This document shows positions 49,857 to 63,000 of a DNA stretch of 64,000 bases, piece after piece. A program made the position numbers and the translations under genes. Each line of letters starts with the position of its first letter. The first letter of the stretch is position 1. The DNA comes from Hirsutella rhossiliensis (Eukaryota > Ascomycota > Sordariomycetes > Hypocreales > Ophiocordycipitaceae). The stretch is taken from assembly GCF_020360975.1 (NCBI RefSeq), contig NW_025408686.1:806001-870000 (forward strand). Reading direction: 5' to 3'. A model generated the notes under the pieces. That model made no database searches, was not told where the DNA came from, and saw only the letters and a program-made list of their open reading frames with translations.

Positions 49857-52800
49857 ATGGCGGACAGTCCTGCAGGAAGCTAGGCGAGGCGGCCGCTCAC
49901 CGTGGAGCCTGTTCGTTGTCAGTCGAGGATGGAGAAGAGGGTAGGAACGGGGAGTGCCTGTTTCGGGGTGCGGAGATGATACAGGGCAACTCCGAGAAGG
50001 GCACGGAGCACGGGAGACAAGGTTGGGGCGGTTCGGGAGATACAGATCAGTGGCGAATGAAGCATTAACGTTCCGGCTGATTCAGCCTAAGCAGTCTGCG
50101 GTCGAAGAAACCGCATGGAGAAAGCATGCAGAGGCGATCGCAAAGTCACTGCCGAGAAGACCGCCGCGAGGCGGTTTGCGGTCAAGCAGAGCACGGAAGT
50201 CCCGTAATTTGGTCAGCAGCGGAAATTCCGCGCAACGTCAGTCACCGAGTCCGCTTCCGAGGTTCGTGTTGCCTACAGAACGTGGAGACCAGGGGCAGTG
50301 GGCTCTAACAGTCCGCCCTTCATCGGCCGTTTTGCCCCAGGAGAGGTCCTGAAGGTGACGGGCAGGGAGATAAGGCGGCGACCGGCGGTGTCCCGGGTGT
50401 TCGTTCGAAAAAGGGACCGACGCTCCGACCTATCCAGCCCAAGGATACGACTTTCCAAGACCTAAGACGAACGGCGCAATTTGCAGCATCGATTGCATGG
50501 GGTTTGCCCAAGCTCCGTCGGGGACCGGTTCGGCGGCCAAGGGCACAGGTGGGTGTGGACGATGGCGCAGCAGAGGCAGCGGACGGCTCGCTGCGCGGAC
50601 AGAGGCAGTCCCGGAGGCGGGAGAAGAGAGCCCGTCTTCCTAGCCGGGATGGGCGCCCGATAAAACAGGTCGAAGTGGAATCGGAAGGCATAGGAGACGG
50701 GAGCTGCAGGCCGAAGACCTGGCGAGTGTGCTGCGCTTTTTGGAGGAAGACTTTGCCTTGAAGGAGAGATTGTCTAACGATCAGACGTGGTGCACGCCAA
50801 TACCGCTCGAGAGGAAGGTGTCGACGGTGCGAGACTTCTATCAGGCGTTCCACGATGCGAGCACGTTGCCGATACGGACCTGCATGGTGTGCTACCGCAA
50901 GTGTACGAGAGGAGAGTTGAGGAGATTACATGGGATCATTGGCTGTCAAGTTGCGTACCAAAGGGCGGCCGCTCACCATTTTCATGCCGGAGTTGCTTTC
51001 CTGAGGGCGAGTCCGTGTCGGTGTGCGCCGAGTGTGGCCGATGCCTGGCGCGCAGGAGCCTGTCGCCGGCGATCCACCTTCACAGTCGCCTTGGCTGCGA
51101 GCACATGTTCCCCGATGAGCTCAAGGACTGACGCCGGTCGAAGAAAGCTCATCTCGCTGAACTCATGTTACGGGTTTGTCACGAGATATAGCATTCCGGG
51201 CGGGCAGAGGCAGAGCGTGAAGTATCCGAGGCATGTCAGGGCCACATCACGGTGTTTCGAACAATGTGCAGGAGCTGGCCACCAAAGTGCTCCCGCACCC
51301 TTTGCAAGCACTGGACGAGATCCACATCTCGTGGCAGGGCGCGGAGAAGCCGGCACCGAGCGACCTGTCGAGTCTCTTGTCGGTGAGGCGGCGGGTGGTC
51401 GAGAGGGCCCTTGTCTGGCTGAAGCGGAACAACCCCACTACGCCGAGATCGAGATCGACGCGGCGGAGATGGAGAGCTGGGAGACTCGATACACGGGGTA
51501 CCGTCGTCGGTGTGCGATCGTATGGAGCGGAACGAGCCGTCTGGGTGGGAGAAAGCGCGGACGGCGCACGTTGTGCCGCCCACGGAGCGGGCCATGGACG
51601 ACGAGGGCGCGGTGGAGATCGAGGAGCTCTTCGCCCTGCTCAACCAAGGACAAGAAGCCGGCGGCCAGGGTGAAGGTCACGGGCCCAACGGAGAAGGCGC
51701 GGTTCGCGATGGAAGTGACGCCTGCCCCGACCAGAACGTTCCAGCGATCAACGAGGTGACGTCTTCTGGCATGTTCGCGCTCGACGGACCGCCAGACGTC
51801 GCGGACGTGGAGAAGCTGCAGTTTGCCTGTGACGCTGTTGGTGAAGGTGCCGACGACGGCCGTGCGGGCCGAGAGCGTGGGTCGGGTCCCTAGCCGGGGT
51901 TCGGGGCGTGGCGACGGTGGTTGTGAGCCATACATCCGGGTTTCGCGGGGTGAGTTTACCGATTCCTTTGAGGCGTCCTTCTTTGCCAGGACGTTCCCGA
52001 CCCTGTTCCCATTTGGCGTTGGGGACCAAGGCTGGTTGAAGAGACCATGGTCGACGCGGGAAGGTCACGGCCAACTTGCGAGGCAGGGCTGTCGAGGCAG
52101 AGGCGGCCGCGGAGACCCCGTATCGTCTCGAAGCTTGAACCTTCAGGCGTGGGCCGAGATCGTGCTCCGGCGCCATGGTGGTCGATTTGCACTGCACCAC
52201 ATCTTCGCATTTCTCGTCTTCAACATGGGGTGCGGTCGAGGAACCGCCGGGTCAGCATGTTGAGTGTGGGAGGAAGAACTTCCGCAAGGTAGAGCGCATC
52301 GTGCGTTCGATGACCACAGAAAGGCTAGCGGCGGCGAGGGTCGAGTTGGAGAGCTCGGGTAAGACGACCGATGGTGACGTGAAGGAGCTTCTCAGGAGCC
52401 TCTCGCTTTACGGCCACCGGCAGCCCATGTCGAGAGAGTCCGTCTCAATATGCGGCGGAAAATCCAGTCGCTCATCGTCGGATATGGCGTGCCGGCCATC
52501 TGGTTCACCATCAACCCGAACGACATTACGAACCCGGTGAAGCTGCGACTGGCGGCATACCGCACGCGATCCCGACGCGGCCGAGGAGTTCTTAGAAGGC
52601 CTTGGGGATGCGTATAAGCGGGCACGGCTGGCGATATCGGATCCCATGAGCTCGGCCGTGTTCTTCCACCGCGAGATGAAGCTGTTCTTCGATCATTACG
52701 TGAAGGTCGGTGAAGAGTCGGTATTCGGGCGCATCGGCAAGTACTATGGCGCCGTGGAGACGAACGAACGAGGGCGCTTCATGTTCACGGCTTGCTCTGG

Positions 52801-55800
52801 CTGCACGGGAACGCGCATCTCAGCTCGATGCTTGCCGACATCCACGGGGAGGATCAGGCGGCGTATCGCGAGCGAATCGTCCGATACATCGATAGCGTCT
52901 TCTCAGAGGTAAGAATGCCTACCTAAGATGTGCCACCGGGAGCCTGAAGTACTCTTCTGATGGCCAAGTGGGGCCGGGTTGACGTGCAAGGCAGGATCTG
53001 GACCAGGAAAGTTTTTGCGCCGTGCAAGCGGAGCGATCTGTGACGGGCGGTATTGGTTCCCTGCTGGACAACGCCGCGCAGTTCTCGGCCGCGTTTATCG
53101 AGGAGGCCAACTTCTGTGCCGGCGCGACGCAGGTGCACACGCATAGCCCGACCTGTGTGAAGTACTCCTTGGGCAAAGGAGGGCGGAAGGGGACCTCTGC
53201 CGGTTCAAGGCGCCATGGAGGTTAGTCGACAAGACCGCCCTCACGGCAGACGGGGTGCTGCAGATCCGGAGGACACACAGCATGGTCAATCGATGGAACG
53301 AGGCTATTGCTGTCGGGCTCCGGCACAACCATGATATTTCCTTCATTGCGACGCAGCGCAAGACAATGGCCCTCATCTATTATGTCACGAACTACGCGAC
53401 CAAGGTGGAGGACCCGGTGTGGAAGCGTGTGGCGGCCGCGGCCGAGCTCCTGGCCGCCTCAACAGGTGATGGCACGGCCAACGGAGGGCGGGACGGTGGC
53501 GGAGACGCTGCCACCGATGACCCTGTCAAGGGAACAGGACGCGACAGTTCCTGATGAGAGTGGCGAACCGCGTGTTCACGGAGCGTCCGCTATCACAGGT
53601 CGAGGTCGTCGCTCACCTTCTCGGATATCCGGCCGAGTTCACCGACAGCAGCGCGTGGGCGTACCTGAACTGTTCTCTGCTGTACTGGGAAGTCTTTCGG
53701 CGATGGCGGCATCTCCGAGAAGCCAGTGGCGCTGCGGCTACGGATGACACCTTGGATGAGTCGGTCGTCGTCGAAGAAGAAGGCCTGAGAATCTCCCACG
53801 TCGAGGCGTACCAGCACCGGGAGAGCTGCTGAAAGGCCTATGCCTGTATGACTACATATCGATCGTCAGACTGAAACGCATCGGCAACGACGAGCTGGGC
53901 GGCTTGGGGAGATGTCTTTCGAGGATGGATGGGCGCCGGGACGACGCTGGGTTCAGGTGCTCAGGCGGCCGGGCAAGCACGCTACCGCCTGCCTCGACGG
54001 CTACCTGAGCAAGGACTTCACCTACGATGACGAGTCGTGCTACCGGAGGTGTGTATGGCAACTGCTCTGTCAGCGGGCATTATCGGAGAGGCTAACCCAC
54101 CCCCTGAAGGGCAGCCGTGCAGCATCTTGCGCTGTTCGTGCCGTGGAGTCCTTCCTGGGCGAAGGAACAGGTGAGATCAACAGCATCTGGGCGCGGGCTC
54201 GAGACGCTATGGCCCCGAGAATATCATGTCTCGTCGACAACGTGCAGCTGCTTCGACGATCCGCCGAAGACGCAAAACGCGACGCCAAGCAATGGGCAGC
54301 CTCGTCCGGCGATGGCGACCCGACGGTCGCACACGTCGAGGAGGGTGGAGCAGGCGAGGCGGGCGCGGAGTCTGCAGCGACATATCAGCCCAACAGCATC
54401 GGAGACGCAACGCGGCTCATCGACGTCGTCCGAGGTGCAGTGGGAGCGAATCAGGTGACGGCCAAGTCGCCGGAGCTCATGGCAATGATACAGCAGCTCT
54501 GTCGGTTTCAGCAATCGGCGCTGCGCTCGACGGCCGAGCTCGAGGCCACGGCGCTGATCGAACGAGGAGAGGCGGTTAAGCATGCCAGGGCGGGTATTTG
54601 CCGGGGCCGCGCTTCCGCCGCAGGATCAGGTCAAGGCTATCAAGTCGCAGCAGGTAAGTGCCTCGAAGGAGAGGAGAGGATGATCCAAGGGATACAAAGC
54701 ACGCCCGCCGCCTGGGAAAGCGATCGCCGCGCAGCGTTGCGAAGGTGATGACCGGTTTCGGGAGGACGAGGTCGAAATGACGATGGCCGACTCCGACGAG
54801 ACCGCTATCGACGCAGGGGCGGGAATGGACGTTCAGTTTGGCCCATCAACCTCCTCCTCGCGGCGGGCAAGGTGTTGGCAACACGGCTGACGCTGAACAA
54901 GAGGCAGTCCATCGCTTTTCTGATAATATGCCGCCAGCTCGATTTTATGCAGCAGACCGACGGGGCGATGCCTGCCAGCTGCGCCAGTTCGTCGGTGGCG
55001 AGGGCGGTACCGGCAAGTCGCGAATCATCGAGGCACTCGTCGAGCTGTTCAGTAAAAGAGCCTTTCGAATCGTCTGCTGATCACGGCGACGTCGGGGACT
55101 GCGGCGGCGCGGATCAACGGCATCACGATCCACTCCGCCTGCGGGTTCACTAAAGACCAAGGGGCGGGGGGCGCGAACATGGTCAAAGACCTTGACGGGT
55201 GCGGCTGCCGAAACAGGCGGAGCGGTTCATCCACGGCCAGTCTCGAATGGATTGGCAGGAGAAGGATGTGCTCGTCATCGACGAGGTGAGCATGCTCGGG
55301 GCGCGGACGCTGCACGCCGTGAACGAGCGGCTTCGCCGGCTTCGCGGATCGCGGCAAGATTTCGGGGGGATCCCCATCGTCCTCTTCTGCGGAGATTTTC
55401 AGCAGTTCCGGCCGGTCCAAGAGGGTCGATCGTCCTGCCTAGCGCGGCCATCTCGTGGGACGTAGACAACTCGTTCAAGGCCGAGCAGCGTCACCAGCAC
55501 GACAAAGCGCACGCACTGTGGAAGAGGTTCACGACGGTCGTCATGCTGGACGAGCAGATGCGCGCCGCCGGCGACCCGGAGCTGCAGAGGCTGCTGAAGC
55601 GGATCCGTCTAGGCGTGCAGGATCGGACGGATCTAAACCTCCTCAACTCAAGGTGCTACCGGGAGGAAGGCGGATCCCTTGGGAGACGGGCATCACCGTG
55701 GTGACGCCGCTCAATAGGAATCGGTGGAACCTGAACATGGAGGCGAGCCTGGCGTTCCGGGTCCAGCAGCGGTCGACGATGCGCATTTTCATCTCCGAGC

Positions 55801-56540
55801 ACAAGTGGAAGGAGGAGCTGCCGACGGAGGAAGAGGCGATCATGATACTCAACCAGGGCGACGATAGCGCGATCCCGGTGCCGGCCGTCTTCATGTTCGT
55901 GGCCGGGATGCCCATCGTCGTGAACCACAACACCCACCAGGGCTGAAGCTAGTGAACGGCGCGAGCTACTCGGCGGTGGAGGTCATTGTCGACAAGGCGT
56001 ACCCGGGGCATCGGATCTCGGCCGATATGACGATCCACTTCGGGCCGCCGGCGGGATCATTCTCGAATCGGAGACGACGAGATATCTCCACTTCGTCGGG
56101 ATGCCGCCGGGCACGATCTTGTTGACACCCATGACCGTTAAGATACAGTGCCAGCGAAAAAGGCCGTGGCAACGCAACGACGTCAGCCGAAAGGGTTTGC
56201 CGTGCGCAGCAGCGTTCGCGTGCACGGACTACAAGGTGCAGGGCAAAACGCTGGAGCGCGTGGCCCTCGAGCTGCGAGGACACGGACGACGAAGATGGAT
56301 GGAACGGTGGTGCCCTCGCAGTGCGACCCGTACGGCCTGTACGTGCAGCTATCGCGCTGCCGAACTCTAGACGGCATCATGCTCGTGTCCAAGGTGCGGG
56401 ACAGAGACTTGGTGGGCAACCGGGTCCCCGAGGAGATGACTGCCGCACAGGCCAGGCTCGAGGTACTGAGCGAGAGGACCGTTGAGGAGGCGTTGCGCTG
56501 GCTGGACGGTGATGCTGAAGAGTCAAGGCGGCCGCGCTAG
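49857..56540 (+). pseudogene. Helitron Rep-helicase, copy 1 (full length, many frameshifts)
   Basis: The proposed start is ATG 49857 (conserved in copy 2 at 60024). In order: a disordered basic N-terminus (PRRPPRGGLRS); a Cys-rich zinc block (PFSCRSCFPEGESVSVCAEC, about 50980-51040); a DUF6570-like domain (SCYGFVTRYSIPGGQRQSVK, LLSVRRRVVERALVWLKRNN); Helitron_like_N (SFEASFFARTFPTLFPFGVG, WFTINPNDITNPVKLRLAAY); the HUH nuclease motif LHVHGLLWL (52777-52803); and the paired-tyrosine motif IYYVTNYATK (about 53374-53403). The Pif1/RecD-like helicase follows, with Walker A GGEGGTGKS (54991-55020), Walker B VLVIDEVSML (about 55268-55297), FCGDFQQFRPV, TDYKVQGKTLE and a C-terminal VQLSRCRTLDGIMLVSKVRD. 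It would nick and strand-displace DNA for rolling-circle transposition. More than ten single-base frame changes are needed. Confidence 0.9.
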
Positions 56541-56776
56541 GTGACGCGATGAAGAGTTCGGCAGGCGGGAAGAGTCGGCAGGCGGCAGACAGGGTGGGAG
56601 GCGCCTAGTGGTGGGATAAGGCACGCGAAAAGGCAACAGAAGCCGGGGAAGGGCAGCGACCAACGAGGAGGGAGGCAAGGAGGACCAATCACAAGGGACC
56701 AATCAAGGGCGGAGAACCTTTGGGGAGAGGGCGGTCTGCGGGGCACGTTAGAAGGCCTTTCGTTCCTCAAGGCATT
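56541..56776. other. Junction between tandem Helitron copies
   Basis: This is the 3' flank of copy 1 after the helicase stop. It is purine-rich with short GC hairpins and leads straight into the start of copy 2. AAGGCCTTTCGTTCCTC near 56752 resembles the GGCCTTTCGGAACGAAAG near 56820 inside the new copy. The exact 3' terminus was not identified. Confidence 0.5.
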
Positions 56777-57143
56777 AATGTACGAGGGGAAGGCTCGCCA
56801 GCCGCGGCTCGCGCAAAGAGGCCTTTCGGAACGAAAGTTGGCGATGGCGACAGGAGAAAGTCGGGGAGAGGAGAGAGTTGGCGACAGGAGATAGGAGACA
56901 GGGAAGTGAGAGGAAGACAGGAAGAAGAGTGAGATATGAGATATGAGATGGAGATCCGGCGAGAGACGTAGAGCATTATCGTGAGTGAAATCGAGACAGA
57001 GCGTCAGAGAGGCAGCCTAGGCCGCTGCAAGGGAGATTTTGCTTTGCAAAGGCGCAAAGGGCGTGGAGAGGCGGCAGGGGTGAAGAGAGTTGTGGGTGGG
57101 TAATGCATGTGTGGGAGTGGAAGGCTCTGAGGATTTACAGGTG

Positions 57144-58723
57144 CTATAAGTGGTGGATATAAACAGAATAAGGAGTATATTGGAGAAGTTTTGACTGGAT
57201 TGTCTTTGTGAAAAGGAGAGCAAGAGGAGAAGGAAATATCCCATTAGGGCCTTTCGCACTTGAGTTTGAGGATGATGAAACATGTTCCTTGTCATGTTGT
57301 GTTGTTTCGTTCGTTGCTTTACAGAATATTCTTGGGCGGATGTCGGGCGCGGTGGGGTCGGGAAGAGATTGACGCCGGAGGTCTGATAGGGCCAGAGGCG
57401 GATGTGGCTGGGTGATTGACTGGCTCGGTGTCCGTCTCTGAGTCTCCGGGGTCTTCGTGGGACAGAAGGAGGAAGTGTCGGATTTGGCGGGGCCTCGACT
57501 ATCACAGGCGGCGACTATGGTGGAAATTTCTGGAGAAAGTCGCGGTCTCTTGGTTGGGGTTTGGTCGGGATCGGGCAATGACCGCTTTGATGTCATCATA
57601 AGGATCGACTGACCTAGATGCAGGCGGCGTGGGAGGCGCCGCTTGGGGCGGCATTGCGTTTTTGGTAGAGGTAAACCTGGCCAACGCATCGCTATAGTCC
57701 GAGGGTTGCCGACTGAGCCCTGGGTGTCGTCGGCAGTAGCTGTGTCGCAGAAGCCTGGTTGGACATGGCCCTGTCAAGGAAAGTCCATGTATCGGGGACG
57801 ACGATGAAGATATAGTCTTGCTCGAAGGCCGGGGCATGTGTCATGATCTGGTGATCGAGTAAGCCGGCGATTTGCCCGTGCAGGTGAGGAGAGCGTTCGG
57901 CTGGAACTGGCTATCGCGCCTCTCGGTCATCTTCTTGCATAGGGAGGTCAAGGATTGGCGTGAATGGGAAGATGACGAAAAGTTGAAAGGATGAAAGCCC
58001 TTGAAGGGTGTTTTGCCCGGAATCCCAGGACAGATAAAGGTCGAGCTGGACAAAGCCGCAACAGCTCAGCTGGGTGTCGTCAAGGGCCGCAGCCGAGTTT
58101 CCATGCAGAAGGTCGCGGCCGGAACCGATGACAGGTCCCGTGAAGGAGACAATGGGTTGTATCGCTGGGAAGGCATCCGCCGAGCCGAGGGTGCGAGGAT
58201 GACTCTGTGGCCATCGTCAGAGATGGTAGTGGTGACGGAGGTCTGGAGCATACACCTACGGCTGGTAGCTGTGGTCGCGGACGATGAGAGCCGGGATGGT
58301 GTATTCTGTAATGTTGTCATCCTCCGACTCGAAGCTATCACGTCGCTCGATTTCCACGTCAGGGCAAAGGGATGAACACGGCCGACCATAAAGAACCACT
58401 GCTCGGTCCATTCCGAGGGGATTATCTGTTGGTTGTATATGGAAATATTAAGGCTCAAGAAGATGCAGGTCGATGGATTGTCAGGATCTGACCGGATTGC
58501 TGCATACTCTGGAGTCGACAGCCATGAGGGCGTTGGAAGGAAGACCCTCGCTAGGGTTTCTGCGTTGAGCCCTTTGACACGATGCTCATTCTGGTAGGCG
58601 AACCTAGACGGGCAGCCGGGCTGGACAAAGGCCATCATGGACATGTCGGCGCCAGCATTTTCTGGCTGTCAAGAGGTTGCCGCGGGAGGACGAGGTATCG
58701 ACGTTGAGCTGGGAGGCCGACAT
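57144..58723 (-). CDS. Helitron cargo gene, copy 2
   Basis: Minus-strand ATG at 58723. The conserved core starts in frame at MSMMAFVQPGCPSRFAYQNE and runs through NISIYNQQIIPSEWTEQWFF. An extra base change relative to copy 1 shifts the frame after FALTWK. The second half repeats CPGIPGKTPFKGFHPFNFSS, MTERRDSQFQPNALLTCTGK and the Pro/Ser/Arg-rich tail. Retention in both copies, in the same place and orientation, argues that it belongs to the element. Function unknown. Confidence 0.6.
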
Positions 58724-60023
58724 CGTGAGAACATGGCAGATGTGGTCACCGTGGAAGTGTAAAGGAGGGTTAGGCAGAGTAGAGGTAGGCATCCTATAAA
58801 GCAGGTTTTCTTGCTGCTCGAAAGAGGGCTCGTGGCTCGGGTCGGGAGACTTGAGAGTCAGTGAATGCTACCTAGGTGATAGATCAGAAGCGGGGTATGT
58901 GGGAATGAGCTGGCGAGGTTCTCGAGCAGTCTCGACCATCTGGTTCTGTGGTCGTGAGTGAAGTAGGAGCCGGGGTTGGAAGTTGAGTAGGGGTGATGGC
59001 TATGTTGCGAGAAGTTGGAGGTCGGCGAACGGTAAGGTTAGTGTGGGTAAGACTGCGGAGAAAGAAAGTCCAGTAGTCCCCTTCGGTGTCATCGTTGCAT
59101 GGAGTAGATAGCAAAGGGGGCAATAACGAATGAGAGTAAAGGAAAGAAAGAGGTTATGGTAGTATTGCAGGACTCCCTTTTGACGGTCGTCGGTAGTTGG
59201 ATGGGCATTGCGTGCGGCTGAGCGAGGCGGGTGCCGACCGTGTCGAGTCTACTATTGGGACACGGTGAAGTCGGATATATGGGTCGACCTGAGGAGGAGG
59301 ATGCGAGTTGGTCACGAGAACTTTCAAGAGGGTTTGCAAGTCGAGACTCCGGTGGCTAGCGACTACAAGAGGACAGGCAGGGGGGTCCTGGCTATCGCTT
59401 TAGCATTAAGGCCGTTGATGCGACATTGGTGCTGGCGAGGAGCAAATCTAGAAGGGTAGTCCGGCTGCATGAGGACGTCATGGACATGTTATCGCCGGCA
59501 GCCTTGTGGCTGTTGCTCGACGAGGCGGATTGGCGGTTATTGATGGTGAACTGATGCGCAAGGTTGGTAGGATGGTGTTGGAAGGGCTGAAGAGTATGGT
59601 TTGAAGTGTGCGGCAGGCGGTTGTCGCGGCCATCTCCATGTGCCGGAGGTCGGCAGTGGCCAGGGATTCGCTGGAGTGCGCAAAAGAGAGCACGGCGATG
59701 GAAGGGTCGCTTTTGGCAAAGCCGGGGTAGCAGGTCGCACGTGGAGACCAGGCGAGGCCGGGACGGTGGACGCACATAGATAGGCATGGTAACGGGGGAA
59801 TATAGAGGGGTAGTATTGCATCGCCTCGGTACCATAGGGAAGCATTTTATAGGAAGCTATAAGGAAGAAACGCCACGGCCATGAGGAAGTGATGGCTAGG
59901 AGCTTCCCATTCGGGAGAAGTAGCGTCGTCAACAAGCGAGACTGTCCAAGTGGAGGTGCTCCGGAGCCAAAGCTTTATAGCCTGTTGCCAATTTACGGCA
60001 GTCGACGTCGAGGAGGCAGCAGC
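58724..60023. promoter_or_regulatory. Divergent intergenic region of Helitron copy 2
   Basis: 1.3 kb homologous to 48572-49856, again without a reading frame that survives in both copies. It probably drives both the cargo gene and the Rep-helicase gene. Confidence 0.45.
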
Positions 60024-63000
60024 ATGGCGGACAGTCCTGCAGTGAAGTTAAGCGAGGCGGTTGCTCACCCTGAAGCCTGTTCGTTGTCAGTCGGGGATGG
60101 GGAAGAGGTGAGAACGTGAGCGGGTCGGGTTCGGGGCTCGGAGATGGTGCGACAGGAGCCGGTGTAGATGTGGTGGCAGCTTCTGAGAGGGCCGCAGAGC
60201 ACGGGGAGAGCCTGGGACGGTTACGAAGATACGAATCACGGGCGAATGCGGCATCAACGTTCCGGCCGATTCAGCCTAGGAAACCTGTGGTTGAAGACAC
60301 CGCATGGAGACAGCACGCAGAAGCAATTGCGAGGTCGTTGCCGAGAAGACCGCCGCGAGGCGGTTTGCGGTCAAACAGAGCACGGAAGTTCCATAATATG
60401 GTTAGCAGCGGAAGTTCCGCGCAACATCAGTCACCGGGTCAGCTTCCGAGGCCCCTGTTGCCTAGGGAACGTGGAGATATGGGGTAGCGGACTCTGATCG
60501 TCCGCTCCTCATCGGCACTTTCTGCCTCAGGAGGGAGATCCTGAAGATGAGGAGCAACGTGTTACGGCGGCGGCGGGCGATGTCCCGAGTGTTCATTCGA
60601 AGGAGGGACCGAAGCTTCGATCCATCCAGCCTAGGGAACCGGGATTCGACAACTTAAAAGAAAACGGGCAATGCAGCAGCGATTGCGTCTGGTTTGCCCA
60701 AGCGCCGTCGGGGACGGAGTTGGCGGGTAAAGGAGTACCAGGCCGCAGGGTGTCTCCAACGCAGCAGGTACGGCGCAGCATCCGGGGCCGTCTCCTGTGG
60801 GGTGGGCGACGCCGCGGCAGAGCCAGCGGACGCTTCGCTGAGCGGGCGGAGGCTGCAGCAAAGGAGGTGGGCGGCTCATCGCGGGTGGCGGCTGGGGAGC
60901 CCGTGCAGTTTGATCGGCAGCAAGAACGAGGAGAGTGCTGGAAAGGCAAGGACTGAGGTCAAGGTTCGGCGTGGAAAACGTTCGCCAGCACGGCCCGGTG
61001 CCTGTCCAGTGCAAAGGGCCGGATGGCGTGTCAGGGGATGCGCACGTAGTCGGGCAGTCGTCGCCAAAGCTGCCGCATCCGACGGCTTGCGAAGAAGCGA
61101 ATCAGCCACGGAGAGAAATCATGGATCGGAGGCGGCCCGGAGGCGGCCCCGGAGGCGGGAGAAGAAAACGTCTTCCTGGTCCGGACGAGCGCCCGAGAAA
61201 ACAGATTCGGAGTGGAATCGGAAGGCAGAGGAGTCGGGAGCTGCGGGCCGAAGACCTGGCGAGTGTGCTGCGTTTTTGGAGGAAGACTTCGCCATGAAGG
61301 AGAGCTGTCTAACGATCAGACGTGGTGTACGCCAATACCGCACGACAGGAAGGTGTCGACGGTGCGGGATTTTTATCAGGCGTTCCACGATGCGAGCACG
61401 TTGCCGATACGGACCTGCATGATGTGCTACCGCAAGCGTACGAGAAAAGAGCTGAGGAGATCAGATGGGATCAATGGCTGTCAAGCTGCGTGCCAGAGGG
61501 CGGCCGCTCACCATTTTCATGCCGGAGCTGCTTTCCGAAGGCGAGCCCGTGTCGGTGTGTGCGGAGTGCCCGATGCCTGGCGCGCGGGAGTCTGTCGCCG
61601 GCGGTCCATCTTCACACTCGCCTTGGCTGTGAGCACATGTTCCCTGACGAGCTCAAGGGACTCATGCTGGTGGAAGAGAAGCTCGTCTCGCTCAACTCCT
61701 GCTATGGGTTTGTCACGAGATATAGCATTCCGGGCGGGCAGAGGCAGGCCGTGAGGTATCGAGGCACGTCAAGGCCACATCACAGTGTTCCCAACAACGT
61801 GCAGGAGCTGGCGACCAAGGTGCTCCGCACCCCTTTGCAAGCACTGGACGAGATCCACGTTTCGTGGCAGGGCGTGGAGAAGCCGGCACCGAGCGACCTG
61901 TCGAGTCTCTTGTCGGTGAGGCGGCGGGTCGTCGAGAGGGCTCTTGTTTGGCTGAAGAGGAGCAACCCCACTACGCCGAGATCGAGATCGACGTGGCGGA
62001 GATGGAGAGTTGGGAGACCCGATAGACGGGGTGCCGGCCTTGGTGTATGATCGCATGGAGCGGAACGAGCCGTCCGCATGGGAGAAAACGCGGACGGCGC
62101 GTTGTGCCGCCCACGGAGCGCGCCATGGACGACGAGGGTCGGTGGAGATCGAGGAACTCTTCGCTCTGCTCAACCAAAGGCAGGAAACGGGAGGCGAGGC
62201 TGAAGGGCACGGGCCCAACGAAGAAGGCGCGGGTCGTGATGGAGTTGGTGCTAGCCCCGATCAGAACGTTCGACCAATCAACGAGGTGACGTCTTCCGGC
62301 ATGTTTGGGCTGGACGGACCGCCAGACGTGGCGGATGTCGAAAGCTGCGGTTTGCCTGTGACGCTGTTGGCGCAGGTGCCGACGACGGCCGCGCGGGCCC
62401 GAGAACGTGGGTCGGATCCTCGGTGGGGTCGAGGGCGTGGCGACGATGGCAGTGAGCCATACATTCGAGTCTCGCGGGGATGAGTTTGCCGACTCCTTTG
62501 AGACGTCCTTCTTCGCCAGAACGTTCCCGACCCTGTTCCCATTTGGCGTTGGGGACCAAGGCTGGCCGAAGAGGCCATAGCCGAGGCGGGAAGGCCCTAC
62601 CAACTTGCGAGGCACCGGTAGAGCTGCTGAGGCAGGGGCGGCAGCGGGAGACATCGTATCCTCCCGAAGCTTGAACCTCCGGATTTGGGCCGACATCGTG
62701 CTCCGGCGCCATGGTGGCCGGTTTGCGTTGCACCACATATTTGCATTTCTCGTCTTCAACATGGGGGTGCGGTCGAGGAACCGCCGCGTCAGCATGCTGA
62801 GTGTGGCGAGGAAGGACTTCGGCAAGGTCGAGCGCGTTGCCCGCTCGATGACCGCGCAAAGGTTAGCGGCGGCGAGGTCGAGTTGGAGAGCTCGGGCAAG
62901 ACGACCGATGAGGGCGTGAAGGAGCTTCTCAGGAGCCTCTCGCTGTACGGCCACCGGCAACCCATGTCGAGAGGTTCGGCTCAATATGCGGCGGAAAATC

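Larger units (their letters stand above)
46622..56776 (+). mobile_element. Helitron family 2, copy 1 (about 10.15 kb)
   Basis: It starts where homology with copy 2 begins (AT[A/G]TACGAG[A/G]GGAAGGC at 46622 and 56777). It includes a purine-rich leader, a minus-strand cargo gene, a plus-strand Rep-helicase gene ending at 56540, and about 240 bases of 3' flank. The next copy follows directly in the same orientation. Exact termini (5' TC, 3' hairpin plus CTRR) could not be pinned down by eye. Confidence 0.85.
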
